Assembly: GCF_004295345.1 (NCBI RefSeq)
Contig: NZ_CP036200.1
Coordinates: 3,969,501-4,033,500, forward strand
DNA length: 64,000 nt
From: Shewanella maritima
GTDB lineage: Bacteria; Pseudomonadota; Gammaproteobacteria; Enterobacterales; Shewanellaceae
Direction: 5' to 3'
Shown here: positions 29,287 to 38,063 of the stretch, one piece after another
Position numbering within the stretch: the first letter of the stretch is position 1
Layout of the letters: each line of letters opens with the position of its first letter
Position numbers and translations under genes: made by a program
The notes under the pieces: generated by a model
The model's database searches: none
What the model was told of the DNA's origin: nothing
What the model saw: the letters and a program-made list of their open reading frames with translations, nothing else

Positions 29287-30518
29287 CTAGGGAGAGATAG
29301 GGCGCATCATCTCGGCACATAACCATGCCATATAGGTTGCCCAGGCGTAGCCGAATACCGAAAACAAAATAGCCACTGGTGCCAACGAGCGGTGAAATGC
29401 AAGTGCAACCACAGGCGATGAAGCTGCGCCGCCAATACAACATTGACTGCTAAGCGCCATGTAGGCGATCGGTGCGCGCATTATTAGCCCTGCAATGACC
29501 ACAAATGCGATATGAATACTTAGCCAGATGAATCCCAGTAAAAAGTAGATAGGGAAGTCATCTATCATGGCGAGATCCATCTGCAATCCCATATTGGCAA
29601 TGAGAAAGTACAGCATAATACTGGCAACTTTAGATGCGCCAGCGTGTTCCAGGTTACGTAGCCTAGTTGTCGATAGCAGCAGCGATAGGGTAGTTACACT
29701 AATTACCACCCAGAAAAACTCAGAGGTCAAACTGAATTTACTCAAGTGTGGGTAATGGTTGGCAATAAACGGCGCTAGTTTATCTGCGCAGTAATGACTT
29801 ATACCAGTCATCCCAAAAGCTACTGCGAAGATATAGATGTAGTGATTAAGCTCAGGAATCACACTGGCTTTAGGCGCTTGCAGTTCAGTTTTATTGATCA
29901 GTCGTTGTAGGCTTTGAGTGTCTAGTTTGAGCTGATGGTCAAGGCGATTACTGTGCTTTGACAAGGTAAGTAGGATTGACATCCAAATAGCTGAGAACAA
30001 CACATTCACCGAAATCATAATAGCAAAAATGCCGTCATCAACTTGATAAACCTGCTTCATTGCCAGTTGGTTTGCAGTGCCCCTACCCAGTTACCTGCAA
30101 GAGTTGCCATGCCTTTCCAGGCAGCGCCTGCACCTTGCCACTGCAAGTGCTCTGGCGCGATATGAGACATTATCCATAGGGTTAATGGGCCACCAATAAT
30201 GACCCCAAAACTACCAATTAGAAACAAGGCAACAATCTTAGGCCCAAGCAGTAAGATAGCTTTTAAATCAACGCTAATAATTAACAAGGTCAAGCAGGCT
30301 GGCATTAAATAGTTGGATGACACTTGATTGAGTGAGCTGTTTGAGCTGTCGACTACTTCGAAGGTATTTAGCAGTGAAGGTAGGACATAACACACCACCA
30401 TCACAGGAAAGATTTTAAAGAACTTGACTAGGTATGGATGAGTGGACTTACTGGCGTAAAAAACTGCGCCAATTAAGGCTGCGAGTAAGCCAACAATAAT
30501 AGGGTCTTGTGTAATCAC
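29287..30518 (-). pseudogene. DUF819 family membrane permease, frameshifted
   Basis: Two adjacent minus-strand frames (30518-30057 and 30060-29287) together encode one DUF819/YjcL-like membrane protein of about 410 residues with many helices. The first part ends WKGMATLAGNWVGA and then runs out of frame. The second starts in the middle of the family's ANQLAMKQVY segment. Adding one G to the GGGG run at 30080-30083 (CCCC on the plus strand) restores continuous coding. The gene overlaps the upstream LysR gene by 4 bases, so the two are co-transcribed. DUF819 proteins are predicted transporters of unknown substrate. The frameshift may be a sequencing error or real inactivation. Confidence 0.85.
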
Positions 30519-31420
30519 GATATATCGTTTGTTTCGTTAATGGCTTCTTGCTGGCAAAAGCGGATAAATTGTTCAAGCAATTCAGATTTTGCCTCGTCGT
30601 CACGAGTAATCGACCAGTATTTACGCTTAAAGTCCCAATTATTGACTTTTAGCTCAACTAACTCACCGCGTTTAATCTCTTCTTTCACTGCGATGTAAGG
30701 TAGCACGCTGACGCCAATACCTGTGCCGATAGCACGTTTTATCGCGCCCATGGTGTTCATTGACAGCTCTTGGTTAATGGTAATTTTTGCGCTGCGAAGC
30801 AGTTGAATATTACGCAGTCTTGATACTGAAATCGTTTCGTCCATCACCCACAGTTCTTGCGAAAGCAGCTCTGGCGTGATGTTTTCTGACACAAGCGGAC
30901 TATCGCAGCTGGTGACAATACACAGTCTATCTTCAATCCAGTGCTCATGAGCCAAGTTTTTAAGTCCAGGTTTGGCATCGACAAAGCCCAAATCAAGCTC
31001 TCTTTCGGAAACCATTTTCTCTACATCAATGCTGTGATGTATGTGTAGCTTAATATCAACCGATGGGTGACGCTTTTTGAACTGAGGGATCTTGCGCGAT
31101 AGCACATAGTTGCCTGCGGTTTTACTACACCCCACTTTTATGCTGCCACTGATGGTTTGCCCCTTGGCAAACATTTGCTCAATTTGCGAGCCTTTGGATA
31201 ACATCTCATTGGCGTAGGGCAGCATAACTGCACCATTGTCATTTATCGTTAGGCCATTACTGTTACGCTCAAACAACCGACAGCCAAGAAACCCTTCAAG
31301 CTCTTTTAATGCCATGCTTACCGCAGGTACCGAAAGGTGCAAGCTTTTGGCTGCTTTTGATATTTGGCCGTGTTGGTGAATAGCTTTAAATATTGAAAGT
31401 TGTTTCAGTGTCAGTTTCAT
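30515..31420 (-). CDS. LysR family regulator, IfcR-like
   Basis: A 301-residue LysR protein with an N-terminal helix-turn-helix (QLSIFKAIHQHGQISKAAKS, then VPAVSMALKELEGFLGCRLF) and a periplasmic-binding-like effector domain. It lies next to a porin gene and a divergent flavocytochrome c gene. I recall the same trio (ifcR, ifcO, ifcA) described at the iron(III)-induced flavocytochrome locus of Shewanella frigidimarina; the identity here is inferred from context. It overlaps the start of the DUF819 gene by 4 bases. Confidence 0.88.
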   Translation of the reverse strand: MKLTLKQLSIFKAIHQHGQISKAAKSLHLSVPAVSMALKELEGFLGCRLFERNSNGLTINDNGAVMLPYANEMLSKGSQIEQMFAKGQTISGSIKVGCSKTAGNYVLSRKIPQFKKRHPSVDIKLHIHHSIDVEKMVSERELDLGFVDAKPGLKNLAHEHWIEDRLCIVTSCDSPLVSENITPELLSQELWVMDETISVSRLRNIQLLRSAKITINQELSMNTMGAIKRAIGTGIGVSVLPYIAVKEEIKRGELVELKVNNWDFKRKYWSITRDDEAKSELLEQFIRFCQQEAINETNDIS

Positions 31421-31547
31421 GGGCTGTATGGCTAACTTTATGAGTTGTTAATATTTTAGCGCTAAGGTGCAGTCAAACTGTAATTGGATGTGGATTTTTG
31501 TAATCCAGGTCATTAAACGTAAATAAACTAAGGCTTTGGTACTATTC

Positions 31548-31586
31548 GTGACAGAAAGTAGTGACAAAAAGTAGTAACAGAAAGAC
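31548..31586. repeat. Three 13-base tandem repeats
   Basis: gtgacagaaagta, gtgacaaaaagta and gtaacagaaagac lie end to end between the LysR and porin genes. They come upstream of the LysR gene and just past the porin terminator. Confidence 0.8.
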
Positions 31587-31609
31587 TTGCCGCCAAGCAG
31601 CAAGTCTTT
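31581..31609 (-). terminator. Terminator of the porin gene
   Basis: Stem aaagacttgc / gcaagtcttt with a nine-base loop, 34 bases after the porin stop on the minus strand. The T tract after it is interrupted. Confidence 0.6.
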
Positions 31610-31642
31610 AAGCACTGAAATGGCTGAGGTTATAGACTTAGT

Positions 31643-32716
31643 TTAGAAGTCGTAACGTACGCCAACAGTGAAGATTTTGTCGTCTTTTAGCTCAATCATA
31701 TTGCCTGTGTTGGTATCACGATATTCACCGTCATATTGAGCATAGTGACCAAATATCATGGTCGATTTCGCAATACGGTAGTCTGCACCAATCACCAATG
31801 AGTTAATGTCTACGTCGGTTGCATTGTTATATTGGGTACTAGTCGTTGCGGTATTGTTTTTGAAGTACTTACCAAAACCTGCTTCATCTTTACCGATTTC
31901 AGCTTTAAGGTTAACGCCATTAAGGTTGTAAACTGCGCTAAAGAAGTAAGAGTTACCTTCTTTAGTTTCAACGGTTTGACTTTTAGTATTTTGGAACAAA
32001 CCACCGAGCTTTAGCTGACCAATTTTGTACTGGGCAACACCACGGTATGCGTCCACGCCGCCAATTGTGTTATAAGCTGCAGCGAAGTAGTACGGTTGCT
32101 TTTTAAGCTTTTTGTCACCGCCAACCAAGCTCACAGCATATTGCTTTTCATTTACATCAGTACGAGCGCCGTTGTCATCATATTCTGCGTAGTTATCATC
32201 CATCAAGTAGGTGGCATTAATGGTAATAAGATCAGCAATTTTTGGTGAGTAATAGGTAATGCCGTCTGCTTTGCGGTCTTGACCTGCGATCATACGGTTG
32301 TAAGCAGCGTTGGTTAAAGCAAATGCTTCAGCAGTGCCTTTTGATGTTTTCATCACAGTGTCGTTGCGACCAATTAAGACCGTACCTGCATCAGATTTTA
32401 ATCCAACATAGGTGTTACGCGGTTTAAATACCTTGCTGTCACCTTCTAAGTGCGCGCTATTTACTTGAAATTCCATGCGATATAGCACTTCTAAACCATC
32501 GGAGATTTTTTCGCTGCCTTTGACACCAAGACGCGAGAAGTTGTTTTCTAATATAGTTCCCGACTTACCATTTTGTGTAGTAAAGCCATTGTCAGAATTG
32601 GTGACCGCAATTTCCATACGGCCATAGATTTGTGGTGAGTCTGCCATTGCTGCGCCTGAAAAAGCGCTTAGTGCTCCAATTACTGCAATCGCTACTCGAT
32701 TAATTGACTTGTTCAT
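31643..32716 (-). CDS. Outer-membrane porin (general porin family), IfcO-like
   Basis: A 357-residue beta-barrel porin. Signal peptide residues 1-25 end at SGAAMA-DSP. Alternating hydrophobic strands run throughout, with porin signatures SRLGVKGSEKISDGLEVLYRMEFQ and YVGLKSDAGTVLIGRNDT, and the C-terminus ends GVRYDF with the outer-membrane terminal Phe. I chose the ATG at 32716, six bases after ggag; earlier in-frame starts overlap that site. It is divergent from the flavocytochrome gene over a 369-base gap, suggesting that it lets the reductase's substrate into the periplasm. Confidence 0.9.
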   Translation of the reverse strand: MNKSINRVAIAVIGALSAFSGAAMADSPQIYGRMEIAVTNSDNGFTTQNGKSGTILENNFSRLGVKGSEKISDGLEVLYRMEFQVNSAHLEGDSKVFKPRNTYVGLKSDAGTVLIGRNDTVMKTSKGTAEAFALTNAAYNRMIAGQDRKADGITYYSPKIADLITINATYLMDDNYAEYDDNGARTDVNEKQYAVSLVGGDKKLKKQPYYFAAAYNTIGGVDAYRGVAQYKIGQLKLGGLFQNTKSQTVETKEGNSYFFSAVYNLNGVNLKAEIGKDEAGFGKYFKNNTATTSTQYNNATDVDINSLVIGADYRIAKSTMIFGHYAQYDGEYRDTNTGNMIELKDDKIFTVGVRYDF

Positions 32717-32915
32717 ACTCATCTCCACTTTGAAAAATTGGATTACCCCTTAATGAGGATCCTTTTGTTTTAAGTCTTGTGTTTTGCATCAACGGCAAGA
32801 GAAATGGTTTTCCTTAGCGCTTTTGGGCTTATCACTGATGACAGGAAGCTCGATGCGTTTGTTGGGGTAAATGTTAGAGATGTATGGAAAAAATATTTTG
32901 AACATGTGTCACACG

Positions 32916-32937
32916 AAAACGGATATCGTACCGTTTT
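32916..32937. promoter_or_regulatory. Inverted repeat between porin and flavocytochrome genes
   Basis: AAAACGG-atatcgta-CCGTTTT, a perfect 7-base dyad in the divergent promoter region, is a candidate operator for the neighbouring LysR regulator. Confidence 0.5.
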
Positions 32938-32981
32938 AAGGATATTTTAAGACTGTTTCATAAAAGCTGAACCACAAGGCG

Positions 32982-33000
32982 AATGTGATTTACACCCAAG
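32982..33000. promoter_or_regulatory. Weak CRP-like half site before the flavocytochrome gene
   Basis: AATGTGATTTACACCCAAG keeps the left half of the CRP consensus (TGTGA) but not the right. It lies about 90 bases before the start codon. CRP is the main activator of anaerobic respiration in Shewanella, which makes the position suggestive. Confidence 0.3.
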
Positions 33001-33085
33001 TTTTGATACTCCTTTGTGAGTAACCTTTCCGCCATCGAAGAACAATAAAACTAATTTTATTTTGATGAGCAAAGGAACACACAAT

Positions 33086-34861
33086 ATGAGAAAAGCATAC
33101 TTAGTGTCAGCAATTGCCGCCGTACTGTTATCAGGTGGTGCAATGGCGAAAGACGTTAACCTAGCTAAATTCCACAGCGATATGGGCGACTGCCAATCGT
33201 GTCACGTTGAAGGCAAGCTAAAAGATATTAATAAGACAATTACTGACAGCCAAACTCACGAAAACGCGCAGTGCCGTGATTGTCATGGCGGTTATAGCGA
33301 GCTTGCGAATGACAAACTGCATTTTGACCCGCACACATCTCACCTTGGCGAAATCAACTGTACTTCTTGTCATACAGCTCACGCTAAGCCTGAGTTGACC
33401 TGTAACAACTGCCATAACTTCGAAATGGAAATGCCATTTGCTAATAGCAAAGCGAAGAAAAAGTGGGACGGTGACTGGAACCAAGAACAAATTCGTAAAG
33501 CAATTGAGCGCGGCCCTGTTGAAACCGTTGATGTGATTGTTGTTGGTGGTGGTTCAGCTGGTTTTAATGCTGCAATCAGTGCCAAAGAGGCTGGCGCCAA
33601 CGTAGTGCTATTTGAAAAGGCACCTTACACAGGTGGTAACTCAATGCTAGCTGCTGGTGGTATCAACGCAGTAGGTACACCACAACAGAAGAAGAAAGGC
33701 ATTGAAGATAAGGTTAAATGGTACGCTGAAGATGCAATGAAAGGTGGTCGTTACCAAAATGACCCTAAACTTGTGCAAATTCTTGCTGAAGAATCAGCTG
33801 AGGCTGTGGCTTGGTTAGAGTCTTTAGGCGCCAACATGGATGACTTGAAACGTTCAGGTGGTGCACGTGTTGAGCGTACTCACCGTCCATCTGGCGGCGC
33901 ATCTGTAGGCCCACACATTATCGATACTTTGCGTAAAGCGGCAGACAAACGTGATATCCCTGTACGCGTTAACTCTCGCGTTGAGAAAATTGTGTTAAAC
34001 GACGATAAGTCTATTGCGGGTGTTGTTGTTCACGGTCGCCACTCTGGCTACAACATGGTAGCTGCTGACTCTGTAGTACTTGCGACAGGCGGCTACGGTA
34101 TGAATAAGCAAATGGTTGCTTACTACCGCCCAACAATGAAAGACATGACAAGTTCTAACAACGTAACTGCAACCGGTGACGGTGTGTTACTTGCCAAAGA
34201 AATTGGCGCGTCGATGACTGATATTGACTGGGTACAAGCCCACCCAACTATTGGTAAAGACAGTCGTATTCTTATCTCTGAAACCGTACGTGGTGTAGGC
34301 GCAATCATGGTGAACACTGATGGTCAGCGCTTTATCAGTGAGCTAACCACCCGTGACCGTGCATCTGACGCTATCTTGAAGCAAAAAGATCAATATGCTT
34401 GGTTAGTGTTTGATGAGCAGCTAGTTAAGAAGAAAAAGATGGTACGTGGTTATGAGCACTTAGGCATGCTAAGCAAAGCCAACACTATCGAAGAGCTAGC
34501 TAAAATCACTAACATGAAAGACTTACCGAAAACCGCTGCTGCATACAACAAGTATCAAGCTGCGGGTAAAGATGAAGCTTTTGGTCGTGAAGACATGCCG
34601 CTGAACTTAAGTAAGCCTCCGTACTACGCAGTGAAAGTGGCTCCTGGTATTCACCACACTATGGGCGGTGTCGCAGTTGATACTGACGCTAACGTATTAA
34701 ACCTACAAAGCTGGAAAATGGACGGTTTATACGCTGCAGGTGAGGTAACGGGTGGTTTACACGGTTACAACCGCTTAGGTGGCAACGCCATTGCAGATAC
34801 TGTGGTATTTGGCCGTAAAGCCGGTGAAAACGCCGCTAAGTTCGCACTAGAGAAGAAGTAA
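33086..34861 (+). CDS. Periplasmic tetraheme flavocytochrome c reductase (Fcc3/IfcA family)
   Basis: A 591-residue protein with a signal peptide of 21 residues (cleaved after AMA). The N-terminal cytochrome domain has four heme motifs: CQSCH (36-40), CRDCH (63-67), CTSCH (92-96) and CNNCH (106-110). The FAD domain starts near residue 148 with VIVVGGGSAGFNAA. After removing the signal, residues match Fcc3 numbering almost exactly: H365 (H386), E378 (E399), R402 (R423), H504 (H523) and R544 (R563) are kept, but M236, M375 and T377 are Ser257, Leu396 and Ser398. It should accept electrons from the CymA pool and reduce a C=C bond in the periplasm. Fumarate is possible but not certain. The ATG at 33086 has aaagga upstream. 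Confidence 0.93.
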   Translation: MRKAYLVSAIAAVLLSGGAMAKDVNLAKFHSDMGDCQSCHVEGKLKDINKTITDSQTHENAQCRDCHGGYSELANDKLHFDPHTSHLGEINCTSCHTAHAKPELTCNNCHNFEMEMPFANSKAKKKWDGDWNQEQIRKAIERGPVETVDVIVVGGGSAGFNAAISAKEAGANVVLFEKAPYTGGNSMLAAGGINAVGTPQQKKKGIEDKVKWYAEDAMKGGRYQNDPKLVQILAEESAEAVAWLESLGANMDDLKRSGGARVERTHRPSGGASVGPHIIDTLRKAADKRDIPVRVNSRVEKIVLNDDKSIAGVVVHGRHSGYNMVAADSVVLATGGYGMNKQMVAYYRPTMKDMTSSNNVTATGDGVLLAKEIGASMTDIDWVQAHPTIGKDSRILISETVRGVGAIMVNTDGQRFISELTTRDRASDAILKQKDQYAWLVFDEQLVKKKKMVRGYEHLGMLSKANTIEELAKITNMKDLPKTAAAYNKYQAAGKDEAFGREDMPLNLSKPPYYAVKVAPGIHHTMGGVAVDTDANVLNLQSWKMDGLYAAGEVTGGLHGYNRLGGNAIADTVVFGRKAGENAAKFALEKK

Positions 34862-35019
34862 GCTCGGAAACGAGTGTAAAGGTTTAACGATAGGGCTGGC
34901 ACTGTTTATCTATCCCTATACAAATGGTGTCAGCCAAATCGTTATACAAAATGAGTTACAGTCTCAAACTAAAACTAAAACCTACAATGGATTGTAGTGT
35001 CACATCGTTTTTAACCTGG

Positions 35020-35185
35020 TAATACCAATTGGGACAAATAAGTGATCAGAGATTACGCAGATAAAATTGCTTAGAACAAGGCGGAAATTGCAGCTAGCTA
35101 GTTGTTCTACCTACAAAATTTCTAACGAAGTTATAAGCGATTTTAGCCAGCAAGAATGAGCACATTCTTGTGCTAATTGGTATAA
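35020..35185. repeat. MITE-like nested palindrome
   Basis: An intergenic element of about 165 bases with 9-base ends in inverted orientation (ataccaatt 35022-35030, aattggtat 35175-35183). Further nested arms are taaaattgctta / taagcgatttta (35062-35073 and 35134-35145, one mismatch), agaacaa / ttgttct (35073-35079 and 35102-35108), and a terminal hairpin caagaatg / cattcttg (35151-35170). It has no coding potential. The remainder of the 550-base gap holds an opening stretch after the flavocytochrome gene and no other gene. Confidence 0.7.
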
Positions 35186-35411
35186 CCGGTTTTGGTTAAG
35201 TTGAGTCTTCATCTACTTAGCTTAACCTGCTCCCAAAAGGGCCAGCCTCATCAGCTGGCGCTTTTTCCTCAAGAGTTTCACCCATACATATATTCCTGCA
35301 AAGCCAGAACTCATCATTCTGGCTTTTTACAGTATTGATAACTTATTAACGTTGGTAGATACTGCTAATTATTTTATATCAATAACTTATGTTTATAACT
35401 AGGGGTGTTTG

Positions 35412-35858
35412 ATGGGCGTGGAATCAAGTGATTTATCTGCTCTTGTTGAGGCTGTAGAGAGTTTATCTAAATGGATGACATACATAACCATTTTTCTTTG
35501 TTGGACGTATTTTTCGGTTGTTTTTGCCATGCTGAAGAAATCGTTCTTTGGTAAAGACTGTGTTCCTGCGGAGCTTGAGGATGCAGATGTATTGGTTGAG
35601 CAGGCTGAATATGAAAAGCTGTTTCGAAATTGCCGTAGACTATTAAAAAAACGGCCTAATAATGCTGAGGCACATTGGTATATAGGCTTATGTTATTACC
35701 ATAAATCTAGATATGAGAAAGCAAAAGAGTATTTTTTAAAGACAATAAAGCTAAATCCACATTGGCAACAAAGTGTCGATGTTTATCTAGACTATATTGA
35801 ATCTGCAAAAAATGAGATGGCTGAGTCCAAAGAATCGTTAGAAAAGTTTATTATTTAG
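35412..35858 (+). CDS. Small membrane-anchored TPR protein
   Basis: A 148-residue protein. One membrane helix at about residues 22-42 (MTYITIFLCWTYFSVVFAML) is followed by a cytoplasmic or periplasmic region with at least one tetratricopeptide unit (AEHWYIGLCYYHKSRY-type pattern, about residues 90-122) that reads A-x-W-Y-x-G-L-x-Y. TPR units mediate protein contacts; no specific role can be given. I chose the ATG at 35412, with agggg upstream, over an in-frame TTG. It is AT-rich and its codon use differs from the neighbouring genes, suggesting a late arrival. Confidence 0.7.
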   Translation: MGVESSDLSALVEAVESLSKWMTYITIFLCWTYFSVVFAMLKKSFFGKDCVPAELEDADVLVEQAEYEKLFRNCRRLLKKRPNNAEAHWYIGLCYYHKSRYEKAKEYFLKTIKLNPHWQQSVDVYLDYIESAKNEMAESKESLEKFII

Positions 35859-35921
35859 ATGTGTTTTACTTAACTGAAGTCATTTAGTTGAGCCTATGCG
35901 CTTCTCTGACCAACAAGCAAT

Positions 35922-35950
35922 AAAAAACCAAGTGCAAGCACTTGGTTTTT
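35922..35950. terminator. Bidirectional terminator between the TPR gene and fabV
   Basis: Stem aaaaccaagtg / cacttggtttt with A and T runs on both sides, usable by both convergent genes. Confidence 0.85.
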
Positions 35951-35969
35951 GTATTCATAACACTCAGCT

Positions 35970-37172
35970 TTACAGCGAAATTACGTCGAAATCCACTTCT
36001 GGGTTAACGTCAGCTTCGTAATCAACACCTTCTACACCAAAGCCGAATAAGCGTAGGAACTCTTCTTTGTATTCTACGTAATCGGTTAGTTCACTTAGGT
36101 TTTCAGTGTTCACTTGTGGCCATAGGTCGCGGCAATGTTGCTGAATATTATCGCGCAGCTCCCAGTCATCAAGGCGTAGGCGGTTGCTATCATCAACCTC
36201 TGCCGCTTGACCGTCACCGCGGTATAAGCGCTCATTGAACATGCGATAGATTTGCTCCATACAACCTTCGTGTAGGCCTTCTTCGCGCATCTTCTTAAAT
36301 ACCATCGCAATGTACAGTGGCATAACAGGAATAGCCGAGCTTGCTTGAGTGACAACACTCTTAAGAACAGCAACATTTGCACTGCCGCCAGTTTGGCTTA
36401 GTTTGTCGTTTAACGCATTTGCGGCACGGTCTAAGTCCATTTTGGCTTTGCCTAGTGCGCCGTGCCAGTAGATTGGCCAGGTAATTTCAGTGCCGATGTA
36501 GCTGTAAGCAACGGTTTTACAGTTGTCGGTTAATACGCCAGCATCGCTTAGGGCTGACATCCATAATTCCCAATCCTGGCCGCCCATTACGGTAACGGTA
36601 TCGGCAATTTCTTGCTCCGTTGCAGGCTCAACAGAGGTTTCGATAATTGTATCTTTGTTGGTGTCTACCGCTGTTGCTGTGTACTTATCACCAATTGGTT
36701 TTAGTGATGAGCGGATCAATTCACCTGAGTCAGGCATTTTACGCACTGGCGATGCTAGTGAGTACACCACCATATCAACTTGACCTAGGTCTTGTTTGAT
36801 TAGCTCAATAACCTTGTCTTTGGCTTCATGGCTGAATGCATCACAGTTGATGCTTTTAGAATATAGGCCGTCAGCTTTTGCAAACTTGTCGAAGTAAGCT
36901 GAGTTATACCAACCAGCTGTGCCTGGCTTTTTCTCTGTGCCAGGTTTTTCAAAGAACACACCGATAGTCGCTGCATCGCTGCCGTATGCCGCAGCAATAC
37001 GAGAAGAAAGACCATAGCCACTAGATGAGCCGATAACCAGTACTTTCTTAGGGCCGTTAGCGATTTTGCCTTTCGCTTTGGTGGTTTCAATTTGTTGTTT
37101 AACGTTGGCTTCACAGCCTAATGGATGCGTTGTGGTACAAATAAAGCCACGAATGCGAGGTTTAATAATCAT
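35970..37172 (-). CDS. fabV: Trans-2-enoyl-ACP/CoA reductase FabV
   Basis: A 400-residue NADH-dependent enoyl-ACP reductase, the last step of each fatty-acid elongation cycle, of the large SDR type known to resist triclosan. [20 protein letters not shown] opens the protein, [17 protein letters not shown] binds NADH, and the catalytic Tyr-x8-Lys is in the segment [21 protein letters not shown] chose the ATG at 37172: the 14-residue in-frame extension upstream is not part of the family. It lies downstream of sapF on the same strand. Confidence 0.96.
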   Translation of the reverse strand: MIIKPRIRGFICTTTHPLGCEANVKQQIETTKAKGKIANGPKKVLVIGSSSGYGLSSRIAAAYGSDAATIGVFFEKPGTEKKPGTAGWYNSAYFDKFAKADGLYSKSINCDAFSHEAKDKVIELIKQDLGQVDMVVYSLASPVRKMPDSGELIRSSLKPIGDKYTATAVDTNKDTIIETSVEPATEQEIADTVTVMGGQDWELWMSALSDAGVLTDNCKTVAYSYIGTEITWPIYWHGALGKAKMDLDRAANALNDKLSQTGGSANVAVLKSVVTQASSAIPVMPLYIAMVFKKMREEGLHEGCMEQIYRMFNERLYRGDGQAAEVDDSNRLRLDDWELRDNIQQHCRDLWPQVNTENLSELTDYVEYKEEFLRLFGFGVEGVDYEADVNPEVDFDVISL

Positions 37173-37278
37173 AGTTTTTAGTGTTCCCGTTAAAATTGGC
37201 TCTAGGTTAAGCAATTAGTGACATAAATGGCACTAATTTTTGATTTTTCAAGCCGTTTCCATCAGTGGTTGGAGCAGT

Positions 37279-38063
37279 TTAGCGGCTTTGTAAGCGCTGG
37301 GTTTGCTCAAAAATAAGCTTTTGGGTGTACTCGTGCTGAGGATTGGTAAAAAGCTGCTCTGTTGGCGCTTTCTCGACTAGCTCGCCATTTTTTAGCACCA
37401 TCACTTTATCGCTAATATGACGAATAATGCTGAGGTTATGCGATACGAAAATGTATGACAGACCTAGGTCTTTTTGCAGCTTAAGTAGTAGATTAATAAT
37501 TTGTGAGCGCACCGATAAATCCAGTGCGGTTAATGCTTCGTCGGCAATGATGATTTTAGGGTTGAGCATCAATGCTCTTGCTACCGCAACGCGCTGCTTT
37601 TGTCCTTCGGAAATCATGTGCGGGTAGAAGTCGGCATGCTCTGGTAGCAATCCTACTTTACGCAGGGTTTCGATAACCTGCTTGCGGCGCTCAGCCACAT
37701 TGAGCTCAGTATTAAACCTCAGTGGCTCATCAAGTAAATCACCAATCGTGAGTTTTGGGTTGAGTGATGTATTTGGGTCTTGGAAGATCATCCGAATTAG
37801 GCGGCAGCGCTGCTTGAGATCGCGCGAGCCTAAAGATTCATCTTCAAATACAATTTCACCACTGGTGCGCTGCTCAGCGCCAACTAAAATACGCGCCAGC
37901 GTGCTTTTACCTGAGCCTACTTCCCTACGATGGCGAGCGTTTCACCGCGACCAAGCTCGAAAGAGATTGGCTCAAGTGCCTGGTAGTGCTGGCGTTTAAA
38001 CCACTTAAACCCAGTGCAAAACTGTTTGCTAAGGTTAGTGACTTTAAGTAAGGGGCTGGTCAT
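37279..38063 (-). pseudogene. sapF: Peptide transport ATP-binding protein SapF, frameshifted
   Basis: An ABC ATPase of the SapABCDF importer. The frame opens at 38063 (MTSPLLKVTNLSKQF), overlaps the end of sapD by 20 bases, and runs to LGRGETLAIVG, where it hits a stop inside Walker A. The rest continues in the next frame from G-E-V-G-S-G-K-S-T to the stop at 37279, including SEGQKQRVAVARAL and IIADEALTALD. One G added to the GGG run at 37923-37925 (CCC on plus) gives 261 residues, the normal SapF length. Without it there is no Walker A and the transporter would lose this subunit. Confidence 0.88.

Noticed and set aside
30077..30086. Programmed ribosomal frameshift joining the two DUF819 frames
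   Set aside because: A plain GGGG run without a slippery heptamer or downstream structure is a poor signal, and two other genes show the same kind of defect, so an error or mutation is simpler.
37173..37214. Longer FabV start with 14 additional residues
   Set aside because: FabV proteins begin [10 protein letters not shown]; the extension is the untranslated leader read in frame.
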